This document shows positions 17,262 to 23,997 of a stretch of DNA of 64,000 nucleotides, in pieces. Below the pieces are notes generated by a model that did no database searches, was not told the origin of the DNA, and saw only the letters and a program-made list of their open reading frames with translations. The position numbers and the translations under genes were made by a program. Source of the DNA: Butyrivibrio sp. (GTDB lineage: Bacteria > Bacillota > Clostridia > Lachnospirales > Lachnospiraceae); NCBI GenBank assembly GCA_016297265.1, contig JAEDHB010000003.1:17033-81032 (forward strand), given 5' to 3'. The stretch's first letter is position 1. Each line of letters starts with the position of its first letter.

Positions 17262-18371
17262 TTGGAAGGTAGTACTATTTTATCGGGGGATATCAATAGC
17301 CTTAGAATATATCGCAACGTTGTCGAAGAATATGACAAGGTCAAAGAAGCCTGTAACCAGGCGGCAATGGACGAAAAGAAACTGGAGCGGGAGCTCGCTA
17401 TTAATCAGAAGGACTTAAAGGATACAATCGATTCTACAATTAAGAAAAGGCGTAGCGAGATTGCATCAACATATGATGTTGAGATTGACAGAACTCAGGA
17501 TAAGATTAAAAAGATTAAGAAAAAGAGAGAGAAAGTAAAAGAGGGTGGTGTCAAGGAACGAATTGCCGATGCCACATCCGGATTATCTTCACAGAACAAG
17601 GATATTAAGAAGGATATCAAATTAGCCCTCAAGGAGGAAAAACTTCCTGCCTTTTGCGGAACACATTTTTACTTCATGCTCTATTTTACCAAGGGCGCAA
17701 GTGAGGTATTTGGATGTGCATTGATGATTCTCATATTCCTGCTTGCTTTGCCTGCCTTGGTTTGGTGGGCGTTGCCTTGGGAAAAGCTCGGAGATAAATG
17801 GCAGATTCCTTCTTTTGCAATAACATATTTTGTAATTATTCTATTCATATTCTTTATATATAAGATTATCGGTGACCGTACTAAGGGAAAACATGCCGAT
17901 AAGCTTAATGAGATACGCGCATTGAGGGACAGAGTAAGAAGCAATGATAAGGAAATTAACAGAATTTCCACATCGATTACTCACGAGGAGAACGAAGACA
18001 TAGAAGGCCTTGGTGATTTGGACGAGCAAATTAAGAATGAAGAGGCGGTTCTGCTTAAGACCACATCGGATAAGGAAAACGCACTCCTTAATTTTGATAG
18101 AACTGTCAGTGCACAGATTAAGCAGGAAATTGAGACAAGAGAGCTTCCGAGAATCAATGAAATTGAGAAGGCATATAGGGAAGCCTGTGCAAAGCATACC
18201 GAATTTGACAACAGGGCTAAAGAGATGGGAATTCAGATATCTTCAGATTATGAAGCATATCTTGGCAAAGAATATACCAATGTCGAAAAGATTGATGAAC
18301 TGATTTCCATAATGGAAGCAGGAAATGCCGCTACAGTTTCCGAAGCGGTCAACACACATAAGACAATGTAA
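17262..18371 (+). CDS. Coiled-coil protein with a central membrane hairpin, unknown function
   Basis: A 369-residue protein I do not recognise. The first 120 residues are a Lys/Glu-rich coiled coil. Two hydrophobic segments follow (about 145-173 and 188-206), and the last 150 residues are another long coiled coil. Both coiled coils would be in the cytoplasm. The start is taken as TTG 17262, eight bases after GATGGAGG; the in-frame ATG 17247 is inside that ribosome site and has none of its own. The layout suggests a scaffold or membrane-organising role, an inference. A terminator follows at 18378. Confidence 0.7.
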   Translation: MEGSTILSGDINSLRIYRNVVEEYDKVKEACNQAAMDEKKLERELAINQKDLKDTIDSTIKKRRSEIASTYDVEIDRTQDKIKKIKKKREKVKEGGVKERIADATSGLSSQNKDIKKDIKLALKEEKLPAFCGTHFYFMLYFTKGASEVFGCALMILIFLLALPALVWWALPWEKLGDKWQIPSFAITYFVIILFIFFIYKIIGDRTKGKHADKLNEIRALRDRVRSNDKEINRISTSITHEENEDIEGLGDLDEQIKNEEAVLLKTTSDKENALLNFDRTVSAQIKQEIETRELPRINEIEKAYREACAKHTEFDNRAKEMGIQISSDYEAYLGKEYTNVEKIDELISIMEAGNAATVSEAVNTHKTM

Positions 18372-18377
18372 AATAGC

Positions 18378-18417
18378 AATTCCCCTTGTATCTTGGAACG
18401 ATACAGGGGGAATTTTT
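18378..18417. terminator. Bidirectional terminator between the coiled-coil gene and yyaC
   Basis: AATTCCCC-TTGTATC pairs with GATAC-AGGGGGAATT around a short loop, ending in TTTTT on the plus strand. It overlaps the 3' end of yyaC. Confidence 0.75.
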
Positions 18418-18967
18418 AGCTAAGACTGTACAGGCTGTACAAAAGCGCCTTGCTGATTGTGTCCGCGAGCTTCATGACATTTGAAAGCTTTGTTGTCTGA
18501 AGAAGCAGCGAGTCCATACCTCCGGAAAGATTGACGATACCGGTAATATGGGCATGTCCTACGGAGGGAAGCTCCTTTTTTACGCCCAAACCGGGTCTTA
18601 GAGGGCAATTTGATAATGTTACAAAACCCAGATGTTCTTTTTGTCCCAGAGAGGCATCTATTGCAAGAATAAAAGCGTTCGGGTGCAGTCTTCTGATTTC
18701 CGATATTTTCTCATTAATGTTTCCGGCATGAATGGGATTGTCCAGAGTGCCATATATATTAACATGTTTCAGACTGTATTTCTGAAGCTTGTATCCGATG
18801 AGAGGCCCCAGGCTGTCCCCCGTGGAGCGGTCACTGCCGATGCACATAATTACAATATTTTTGTATGAGGAATAATTATTGAAAAGCTCCTCCAAGTGGG
18901 ACTGGAGCTGAAATGTACAAAAACTATCTTTGGAATCAAGGTAAATTGTTGAAAAAGTTGGTCGCAT
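18416..18967 (-). CDS. yyaC: YyaC-like sporulation protein (DUF1256)
   Basis: A 183-residue protein related to the spore protease GPR fold and conserved in endospore formers. Diagnostic elements are CIGSDRSTGDSLGPLIG, the YGTLDNPIHAGN block, AIDASLG and GVGHAHITG-like SVGHAHITG. It lacks a signal peptide. The ATG is preceded by AGAAAGGA. The family has been linked to sporulation by its distribution; its biochemical role is not settled. Its presence supports a spore-forming organism. Confidence 0.88.
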   Translation of the reverse strand: MRPTFSTIYLDSKDSFCTFQLQSHLEELFNNYSSYKNIVIMCIGSDRSTGDSLGPLIGYKLQKYSLKHVNIYGTLDNPIHAGNINEKISEIRRLHPNAFILAIDASLGQKEHLGFVTLSNCPLRPGLGVKKELPSVGHAHITGIVNLSGGMDSLLLQTTKLSNVMKLADTISKALLYSLYSLS

Positions 18968-19172
18968 AAATAGTCCTTTCTTTTCAATTAATTCTATTCA
19001 ATTGATGTTTTTTTATGCAAAAATATATTGATAAAATATGACATAATTTTTTATGACACAAAAAATATGTCGCAAATAATAAAAAAATAGATGATTTTAG
19101 AAGTGAAAAATGCTAAACTAACTCTATACATTGTGTTAATATGTATAAGGATTGTAATATGGAGGTGACTTC
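18968..19172. other. AT-rich divergent promoter region
   Basis: Divergent intergenic DNA between yyaC and the LysM gene. It is strongly AT-rich with short repeats such as TATGACATAA/TTTATGACACA. I do not see a clean consensus promoter. Confidence 0.3.
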
Positions 19173-20279
19173 ATGGAAGTTATGTATGATGGTAAAACAA
19201 AGAAAATCAATCTCCCAAGAAATGTAAAACAGATTGGTGAAGATAATGCCAATAGAAAGATATATATTGAAGATTATGCCTATTCCTTTATCAAGGACAT
19301 CGTGGTTGATGAGGATGAGGACGGCGCTGTAGGACTCCTGTTAGGAGAGATAAATGAAGCGGAAGACAATACATATGTGTTCATAAAATGTGCGGTTCAG
19401 GTTAATAATGCGGCAGTATTTGTGGACAAGGTGGCATTTACCGACGAGACCTGGAATGTGGTTAATAACACAATCAGGCTATATTTTCCCGGAATGGCAA
19501 TCGTGGGGTGGTATCTGACATCCGGCAAAATTGACGATATCAAAGTTATATCCGAGGCAGATGAAGAAAGTTTTGCAGGCGATAACAAGGTTGTATTCAT
19601 ATATAATCCGGATAATGGGGAAGAGAAATTTTTGGAAAAATCAAAGTCAGGACTTACCGAGGTTTCCGGTTATACGGTTTTTTATGAAAAAAATGAGATG
19701 ATGCAGGAATATCTCGTGGATTATCGCAAGGAGCATGAGATTCGTGCCACAGCGGAAGACAAGGATGATGAGCAATACAGAAAGCTTATCGAAAAGAGAA
19801 AACCCGAGGTATCAAGAGCAGTTAAGAGGCATCTTTCAATTGTATATGCTTTGAGTATGATGTTGATTATCGTTGTGCTGGTAATCGGAATTAATGCGAT
19901 TAATGATAACAACAAGAAAAAGATTAATAACCCTACAAAGGTTGCTGAAGCCGGAAGTGACGAGACGGTTCCTGTGAACAAAGCGGACGGAGATGTAACT
20001 TCAGCAGAACCGGAAACTACACAGGCACAGACAGAAGCACCAACACAGAAGCCAACCGAGAAGCCAACCGAGAAACCAACCGAAAAACCAACCGAGAAGC
20101 CAACCGAGGCTCCTTCAGAGGAAAAGTACAAGGTTGAGCAGGGGGATACCTGGTACAGTATTTGCGAGAAATTTTATGGAAGTCAGACTAATAAAGGTGT
20201 TAAGAAGCTTCAGGATGCCAATCCGGAGGCTACCGATAATGGTCTTGAACCGGGAATTGTCCTGATTATTCCTGTATAG
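19173..20279 (+). CDS. Degenerate MPN/JAB-like domain, membrane helix and LysM protein
   Basis: A 368-residue protein. Residues about 25-180 resemble a JAB/MPN metalloprotease fold: GAVGLLLGEI, FTDETWNVV, and VGWYLTSG where active members have GWYHTH. The metal histidines are therefore missing. A helix follows near 223-245, then a Thr/Pro/Glu linker with five TEKP-type units (12-bp DNA repeats at 20052-20111), and a C-terminal LysM domain (about 322-368) starting KVEQGDTWYSICEKFYG. The LysM would be outside, the MPN-like domain inside. AGGTGA precedes the ATG. First gene of a three-gene cluster. Confidence 0.75.
   Translation: MEVMYDGKTKKINLPRNVKQIGEDNANRKIYIEDYAYSFIKDIVVDEDEDGAVGLLLGEINEAEDNTYVFIKCAVQVNNAAVFVDKVAFTDETWNVVNNTIRLYFPGMAIVGWYLTSGKIDDIKVISEADEESFAGDNKVVFIYNPDNGEEKFLEKSKSGLTEVSGYTVFYEKNEMMQEYLVDYRKEHEIRATAEDKDDEQYRKLIEKRKPEVSRAVKRHLSIVYALSMMLIIVVLVIGINAINDNNKKKINNPTKVAEAGSDETVPVNKADGDVTSAEPETTQAQTEAPTQKPTEKPTEKPTEKPTEKPTEAPSEEKYKVEQGDTWYSICEKFYGSQTNKGVKKLQDANPEATDNGLEPGIVLIIPV
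20052..20111. repeat. Five 12-bp tandem repeats coding for PTEK
   Basis: CCAACCGAGAAG, CCAACCGAGAAA, CCAACCGAAAAA, CCAACCGAGAAG and CCAACCGAGGCT in frame within the LysM gene, coding the Pro/Thr/Glu/Lys linker. Such in-frame repeats can change copy number. Confidence 0.9.
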
Positions 20280-20293
20280 AGAGGTACTATTAA

Positions 20294-21502
20294 TTGTCAA
20301 ATCAAACATATAATGATGAAAACAAACATGTAAATATAGATGAAGAGACAGAAACCGCTTCCAAGAATCACAAGCGGCACCGTGGTTCCCGCAGGAAAAT
20401 CATTGGAATGGTGGCCGGGGCACTTTTGATTATTGCTGTTTTCGTTGTATGTTTTACCAGAGTAAAATCGACCTACAACTCTTATACGGTAAAATCATCC
20501 GTTGCCAGAAATGACAATTCTGCAGTTCATTATGTAGCACTTGAAGACGGATACATTTCCTTTGGACATGACGGGGCTGCAAAATACTCCTACAAAGGCG
20601 CTAAGGAATGGGAACAGACTTACGAGATAAATAATCCTGTTATTGACAGATGCGGTAATTATATTGCAGTGGCGGATATCGGAGGAAATCTGGTATATGT
20701 ATTTGATAAGGAAGGGTATGTTAATACGGTTAACACGGCGCTTCCGATTATTCAGATGAATGTGTCCGGAGACGGATATGTGGTGGCTTCCCTTGAAGAT
20801 GCAAGAGCTACTTTTATCAATATGTATGGTCCGGATAATGAGAAAATATACAGCATCAAAACCGTTATTGAGGGTGACGGGTTTCCGGTAAGTATTGCGG
20901 TATCGCCTTCCACCAATCTTTTGATGGTATCATATTCTGCCGTTAAGCAGACGGAATTTTCCAACAGCGTTGTATTTTACAATTTCGACGAAGTGGGACA
21001 GAATGAGGTGGAAAGAGTTGTGGCCGGATTTGACGGCTATAAGGATAAAGTGGTTTCGAAGGTTGATTTTATTAGCGGGAACAGGGCAATTGCATATGGT
21101 GAAAATACTATCAGCATATTTTCTGTTGATGAATATCCAAAGCTTCTAAAAGAAATTGATGTTGAAAGTCCGATTAAGAAAGTGTTTTATTCTGACAAAT
21201 ATGTTGGATACACATACGCTGCAGGAGACGGTAAGGATGGAGTAATGATTTATTCCGAGGATGGCAAGCTAATATCGGAAAATACCATAGATGATGATTA
21301 TTCTGACATCGCTTTTGTGGAAGACAAGGTAATGATGTATGGAAACAATAGTTTTGCAATAACAAAGCTCAACGGAAAAACTGTTTTTGACAAAACTCTG
21401 GAGGAAGGTATTGTAGCACTAATGCCTATTTCCGGAGAAAATAAATATTTATACGTAAGTGGGAATAAAATACAATATATTGAATTAAAACACGGAGGCT
21501 GA
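20294..21502 (+). CDS. DUF5711 family membrane-anchored beta-propeller-like protein
   Basis: A 402-residue protein. A basic N-terminal region (RHRGSRRK) and one helix (about 38-55) anchor a large external domain. The domain shows repeated strands typical of a beta-propeller, with short units such as DGYISFGHDG, GGNLVYVFDKEG and DGVMIYSEDGKL. This is the DUF5711 layout. The start is TTG 20294, with AGAGAGG nine bases upstream; no ATG fits. It lies 14 bases after the LysM gene and two bases before cvpA, so the three are co-transcribed. Function unknown. Confidence 0.8.
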   Translation: MSNQTYNDENKHVNIDEETETASKNHKRHRGSRRKIIGMVAGALLIIAVFVVCFTRVKSTYNSYTVKSSVARNDNSAVHYVALEDGYISFGHDGAAKYSYKGAKEWEQTYEINNPVIDRCGNYIAVADIGGNLVYVFDKEGYVNTVNTALPIIQMNVSGDGYVVASLEDARATFINMYGPDNEKIYSIKTVIEGDGFPVSIAVSPSTNLLMVSYSAVKQTEFSNSVVFYNFDEVGQNEVERVVAGFDGYKDKVVSKVDFISGNRAIAYGENTISIFSVDEYPKLLKEIDVESPIKKVFYSDKYVGYTYAAGDGKDGVMIYSEDGKLISENTIDDDYSDIAFVEDKVMMYGNNSFAITKLNGKTVFDKTLEEGIVALMPISGENKYLYVSGNKIQYIELKHGG

Positions 21503-21503
21503 T

Positions 21504-22175
21504 ATGAACTGGACATTACTGGCAGTTGTTCTGATTCTTGCCATGGTAATTGGAATAGGAGCTGCAAAAGGTCTTATCAAAATGATTTTTTCCGTATTGG
21601 TATTGATAGTTACGGTTGTGATTACCACATTGATAACTCCTTGGCTGAGCAATTTTCTCGGTAGGGTGACAAATTGGGATGATGCATTGAGAACCAAGGT
21701 GGAAAAATACTACGAAGATAACGATATGCTTCTGTCCAACGGAAAATTTGAAATCGATAATTCAAAATTCCCCAAAATTCTTGCAGATTCCATCAAGGAA
21801 GAAGCGAATGATGTGATAAATGACGGGGCGCAAAAATATAACGACTGCGTCATAGATGCTACAACCAAAATTATTTTCCGCGCGATTGTCTACATAGCAA
21901 CATTTATTGTTCTGTACATTATTTTGAAAGCATTGGGAATGATATTTGATATTATAAGCAGACTTCCTGTACTCAACCAGGTAAATCGAATCGGAGGAGC
22001 CCTTGTGGGAATCGTGGGTGGATTGATAGCAATATGGATTTTCTTCATAATTATTACATCTGTGGGAAATACCAAATTCGGTTCAATGGTTACGGAAGAG
22101 ATTAATGAAAATGCATTTCTGACATTTTTATATGAGAAAAATCTGATACAAATGTTTATTTTCAATCTTTTCTAA
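21504..22175 (+). CDS. CvpA family membrane protein
   Basis: A 223-residue protein with an N-terminal pair of helices (about 5-22 and 27-48), a loop with charged residues, and two further helices (about 130-150 and 165-192). The IGIGAAKGLIKMIFSVLVLIV-type start is the CvpA layout (GxxxG-rich first two helices). CvpA proteins are linked to colicin V production in E. coli and to envelope maintenance elsewhere. CGGAGG lies before ATG 21504. It ends the LysM-DUF5711-CvpA cluster. Confidence 0.85.
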   Translation: MNWTLLAVVLILAMVIGIGAAKGLIKMIFSVLVLIVTVVITTLITPWLSNFLGRVTNWDDALRTKVEKYYEDNDMLLSNGKFEIDNSKFPKILADSIKEEANDVINDGAQKYNDCVIDATTKIIFRAIVYIATFIVLYIILKALGMIFDIISRLPVLNQVNRIGGALVGIVGGLIAIWIFFIIITSVGNTKFGSMVTEEINENAFLTFLYEKNLIQMFIFNLF

Positions 22176-22182
22176 AATAAGC

Positions 22183-22211
22183 TTGACGAAATGGGTTATC
22201 CTTGCTATACT
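22183..22211 (+). promoter_or_regulatory. Promoter of tRNA-Cys
   Basis: TTGACG (22183-22188), a 17-base spacer and TATACT (22206-22211), about 30 bases before the mature tRNA start. Confidence 0.8.
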
Positions 22212-22242
22212 GTAATAGCTGTTGAGGGATAACCCTTGATAT

Positions 22243-22313
22243 GGCGAGTTAGCCAAGTGGTAAGGCGTGGGTCTGCAACACCCTGATCGCCGGTTCAAAT
22301 CCGGCACTCGCCT
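22243..22313 (+). tRNA. tRNA-Cys (GCA)
   Basis: Cloverleaf with acceptor arms GGCGAGT and ACTCGCC, discriminator T, D arm GCC-AAGTGGTAA-GGC, anticodon loop CTGCAAC with anticodon GCA at 22275-22277, and T arm CCGGTTCAAATCCGG. The outermost anticodon-stem pair is a T-T mismatch. CCA is not encoded. A promoter lies just upstream and a terminator just downstream. Confidence 0.96.
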
Positions 22314-22321
22314 CTATTAAT

Positions 22322-22349
22322 GCTTGAGAATTATCTCAAGCTTTTTTTA
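22322..22349 (+). terminator. Terminator of tRNA-Cys
   Basis: GCTTGAGA-ATTA-TCTCAAGC, an 8-bp perfect stem, followed by seven T residues. Confidence 0.9.
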
Positions 22350-22373
22350 TCTGATTTTTATATGGGGGAAGCC

Positions 22374-22553
22374 ATGGATTTTCAAGTAGGCAACATTATC
22401 AGAATGAAAAAACCTCATCCTTGCGGAAGTAAGGAGTGGGAGATTCTAAGAGTTGGCGCAGATTTCAGACTTAAATGCGTCGGTTGCGGTCATCAGATTA
22501 TGGTTGCAAGAAAGCTTGTGGAAAAAAACTGCCGCGAAATCGTAAAGCAGTAA
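22374..22553 (+). CDS. DUF951 family small protein
   Basis: A 59-residue protein with the conserved KPHPCGS block and a C-x2-C pair (KCVGCGH), probably a small metal- or nucleic-acid-binding protein of Firmicutes. ATG 22374 follows GGGGGAAG and gives the usual family start MDFQVG; an in-frame ATG at 22362 lies inside the ribosome site. It sits between the tRNA terminator and the rpsF promoter. Confidence 0.85.
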   Translation: MDFQVGNIIRMKKPHPCGSKEWEILRVGADFRLKCVGCGHQIMVARKLVEKNCREIVKQ

Positions 22554-22571
22554 TGATTTATCGGAAAAAGC

Positions 22572-22600
22572 TTGCATTATCCCGAGAACTATGGTATCAT
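22572..22600 (+). promoter_or_regulatory. Promoter of rpsF-ssb-rpsR
   Basis: TTGCAT (22572-22577), a 17-base spacer and TATCAT (22595-22600). It implies a leader of about 75 bases before rpsF. Confidence 0.75.
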
Positions 22601-22625
22601 ATGTTTTCGTGATATATAGATTTAT

Positions 22626-22664
22626 ATTCCTTGCTCCCTGCTCGGACAGGGGGCCACAAGACCA
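22626..22664 (+). promoter_or_regulatory. Structured rpsF leader, possible S6:S18 autoregulatory element
   Basis: CTTG and CAAG enclose a hairpin with stem CCCTG/CAGGG and loop CTCGGA, just before the rpsF ribosome site. Leaders of rpsF in many bacteria carry an S6:S18-binding hairpin with a CCG element. I do not see a clear CCG in the expected bulge, so this match is weak. Confidence 0.35.
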
Positions 22665-22683
22665 GAAGGAGGTGTAGTACAGC

Positions 22684-22971
22684 ATGAACAAATACGAATT
22701 AGTAGTCGTTGTTAACGCAATGGTTGAGGACGATGTAAGAGCAGCTGTCATCGAAAAAGTTAAGGATCTTATCGCTCGTTTCGGAGGAAAATTCTCTGAT
22801 ATTGAAGAGTGGGGCAAGAAGAAACTTGCATATGAGATTCAGAAGATGAATGACGGTTTCTATTACTTTATCCACTTTGATGCGGAAGCAACTGTTCCGG
22901 CAGAGCTTGAAGCTCAGCTCCGTATCATGGATAATGTTCTTAGATACTTATGCGTTAAGGTAGAAGAATAA
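22684..22971 (+). CDS. rpsF: 30S ribosomal protein S6
   Basis: A 95-residue ribosomal protein that pairs with S18 on the 30S platform. It has the MNKYELVVVV start and the EWGKKKLAYEIQKMNDGFYYF core of S6. AGGAGG lies 13 bases upstream, somewhat long, with GGTGTAG between. First gene of the conserved rpsF-ssb-rpsR operon, 42 bases before ssb. Confidence 0.98.
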   Translation: MNKYELVVVVNAMVEDDVRAAVIEKVKDLIARFGGKFSDIEEWGKKKLAYEIQKMNDGFYYFIHFDAEATVPAELEAQLRIMDNVLRYLCVKVEE

Positions 22972-23013
22972 TCGCTGAATCGATTCTGTTGGAATCGGGA
23001 TATGGAGGCAGAT

Positions 23014-23454
23014 ATGAATAAAGTTATCTTAATGGGTAGATTAACAAGAGATCCGGATGTCCGTTATACAACGGGTGAGAGATCATCAACAATTGCAAGA
23101 TATACATTAGCAGTTGATAGAAGACGCCGCGCAAATGACGGTGAGCAGACAGCAGATTTCATTTCCTGTGTTGCTTTTGATAAGTCGGCAGAATTTGCTG
23201 AGAAATACCTTAAACAGGGTACAAAAGTAGTTATTACGGGAAGAATCCAGACTGGAAGCTACGTTAATAAGGACGGCAATAAGGTATATACAACAGATGT
23301 TGTTGTAGAAGATCAGGAATTTGCTGAAAGCAAAGCTTCAGCAGGCGGTGATGGCGCTTATGTTCCTGCAGCTGGAAAGCCATCTGCTTCAAACGCAGGA
23401 GATGGATTTATCAATATTCCTGACGGAGTTGAAGATGAGGGCTTACCTTTTTAA
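23014..23454 (+). CDS. ssb: Single-stranded DNA-binding protein
   Basis: A 146-residue SSB with an OB fold (MNKVILMGRLTRDPDVRYT, VAFDKSAEFAEKYLKQGTKV), a flexible Gly/Ala linker and the acidic tail EDEGLPF used to dock replication and repair proteins. Start 23014 follows GGAGG at good spacing; the frame is open four codons earlier. Located between rpsF and rpsR as in most Firmicutes. Confidence 0.97.
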   Translation: MNKVILMGRLTRDPDVRYTTGERSSTIARYTLAVDRRRRANDGEQTADFISCVAFDKSAEFAEKYLKQGTKVVITGRIQTGSYVNKDGNKVYTTDVVVEDQEFAESKASAGGDGAYVPAAGKPSASNAGDGFINIPDGVEDEGLPF

Positions 23455-23483
23455 ATCAATATTATATAAGGAGGTCATGACAA

Positions 23484-23750
23484 ATGTCTAATCCAAGAGA
23501 TGCTAAGGGCGATTCTCCAATGAAGAAGAGAATGGGTCGTAGAAGAAAAAAAGTTTGTGTATTCTGTGCCGATAGCGCTAATAATGTTATCGATTACAAG
23601 GATGTCAATAAATTAAAAAGATATGTATCAGAGAGAGGTAAAATCCTCCCTAGAAGAATTACAGGTACATGTGCAAAACATCAGAGAACTCTTACTGTTG
23701 CAGTTAAGAGAGCAAGACATATCGCACTTTTACCTTATACATTGGATTAA
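23484..23750 (+). CDS. rpsR: 30S ribosomal protein S18
   Basis: An 88-residue S18. The core CVFCADSANNVIDYKDV and LPRRITGTCAKHQR contains four cysteine-type positions (C..C and C), the zinc-binding C+ form. AAGGAGG precedes the ATG. A strong terminator follows at 23760. Confidence 0.97.
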   Translation: MSNPRDAKGDSPMKKRMGRRRKKVCVFCADSANNVIDYKDVNKLKRYVSERGKILPRRITGTCAKHQRTLTVAVKRARHIALLPYTLD

Positions 23751-23759
23751 TTTAAATTT

Positions 23760-23790
23760 AAGCTTCATCGCATATGCGGTGAAGCTTTTT
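23760..23790 (+). terminator. Terminator of rpsF-ssb-rpsR
   Basis: AAGCTTCATCGCATATGCGGTGAAGCTTTTT forms AAGCTTCA-C/T-GC with GCGGTGAAGCTT and a TTTTT tail. The stem has one G-T pair. Confidence 0.85.
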
Positions 23791-23791
23791 A

Positions 23792-23917
23792 TGTAATAGG
23801 AAATTCCTCGAATTTCCTATTACACAAAAAAACGCTCCGCGGGATCGCACTGCGGCGGAGTGGAAAAATGTCGCAAAGGCGACCCGCCGCAGGCGGAGTA
23901 TCTCGCATGCGAGATTC
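23792..23917. repeat. Intergenic multi-hairpin repeat, copy 1
   Basis: Nearly identical to 63887-64000 (one extra A in the A run and one T/A change over about 114 bases). It begins with a perfect 15-bp hairpin (TGTAATAGGAAATTC, loop CTC, reverse complement at 23810-23824), then an A run, a GC-rich part with pairing blocks CTCCGC/GCGGAG, GTCGC/GCGAC and CCGCC/GGCGG, and ends with the palindrome ATCTCGCATGCGAGAT (23900-23915). It has no gene and lies directly after the rpsR terminator. It looks like a MITE- or REP-like dispersed element. Confidence 0.85.
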
Positions 23918-23944
23918 TTTGTTCTATATGAAGAATGCAATATG

Positions 23945-23979
23945 GCAAAAATCCCGGCACCGCTCAGGTGCCGGGATTA
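23945..23979 (-). terminator. Terminator of cellobiose phosphorylase
   Basis: AATCCCGGCACC and GGTGCCGGGATT form a 12-bp perfect stem around GCTCA; on the minus strand TTTTGCC follows. Confidence 0.85.
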
Positions 23980-23997
23980 ATTCATTATGTATTAAGA

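Noticed and set aside
20052..20111. CRISPR-like tandem repeats
   Set aside because: The 12-bp units are contiguous and in frame, coding for a linker; there are no spacers.
23821..23917. Ribosomal or tRNA-like RNA gene in the GC-rich part of the repeat
   Set aside because: No cloverleaf or rRNA motif; short pairing blocks only.
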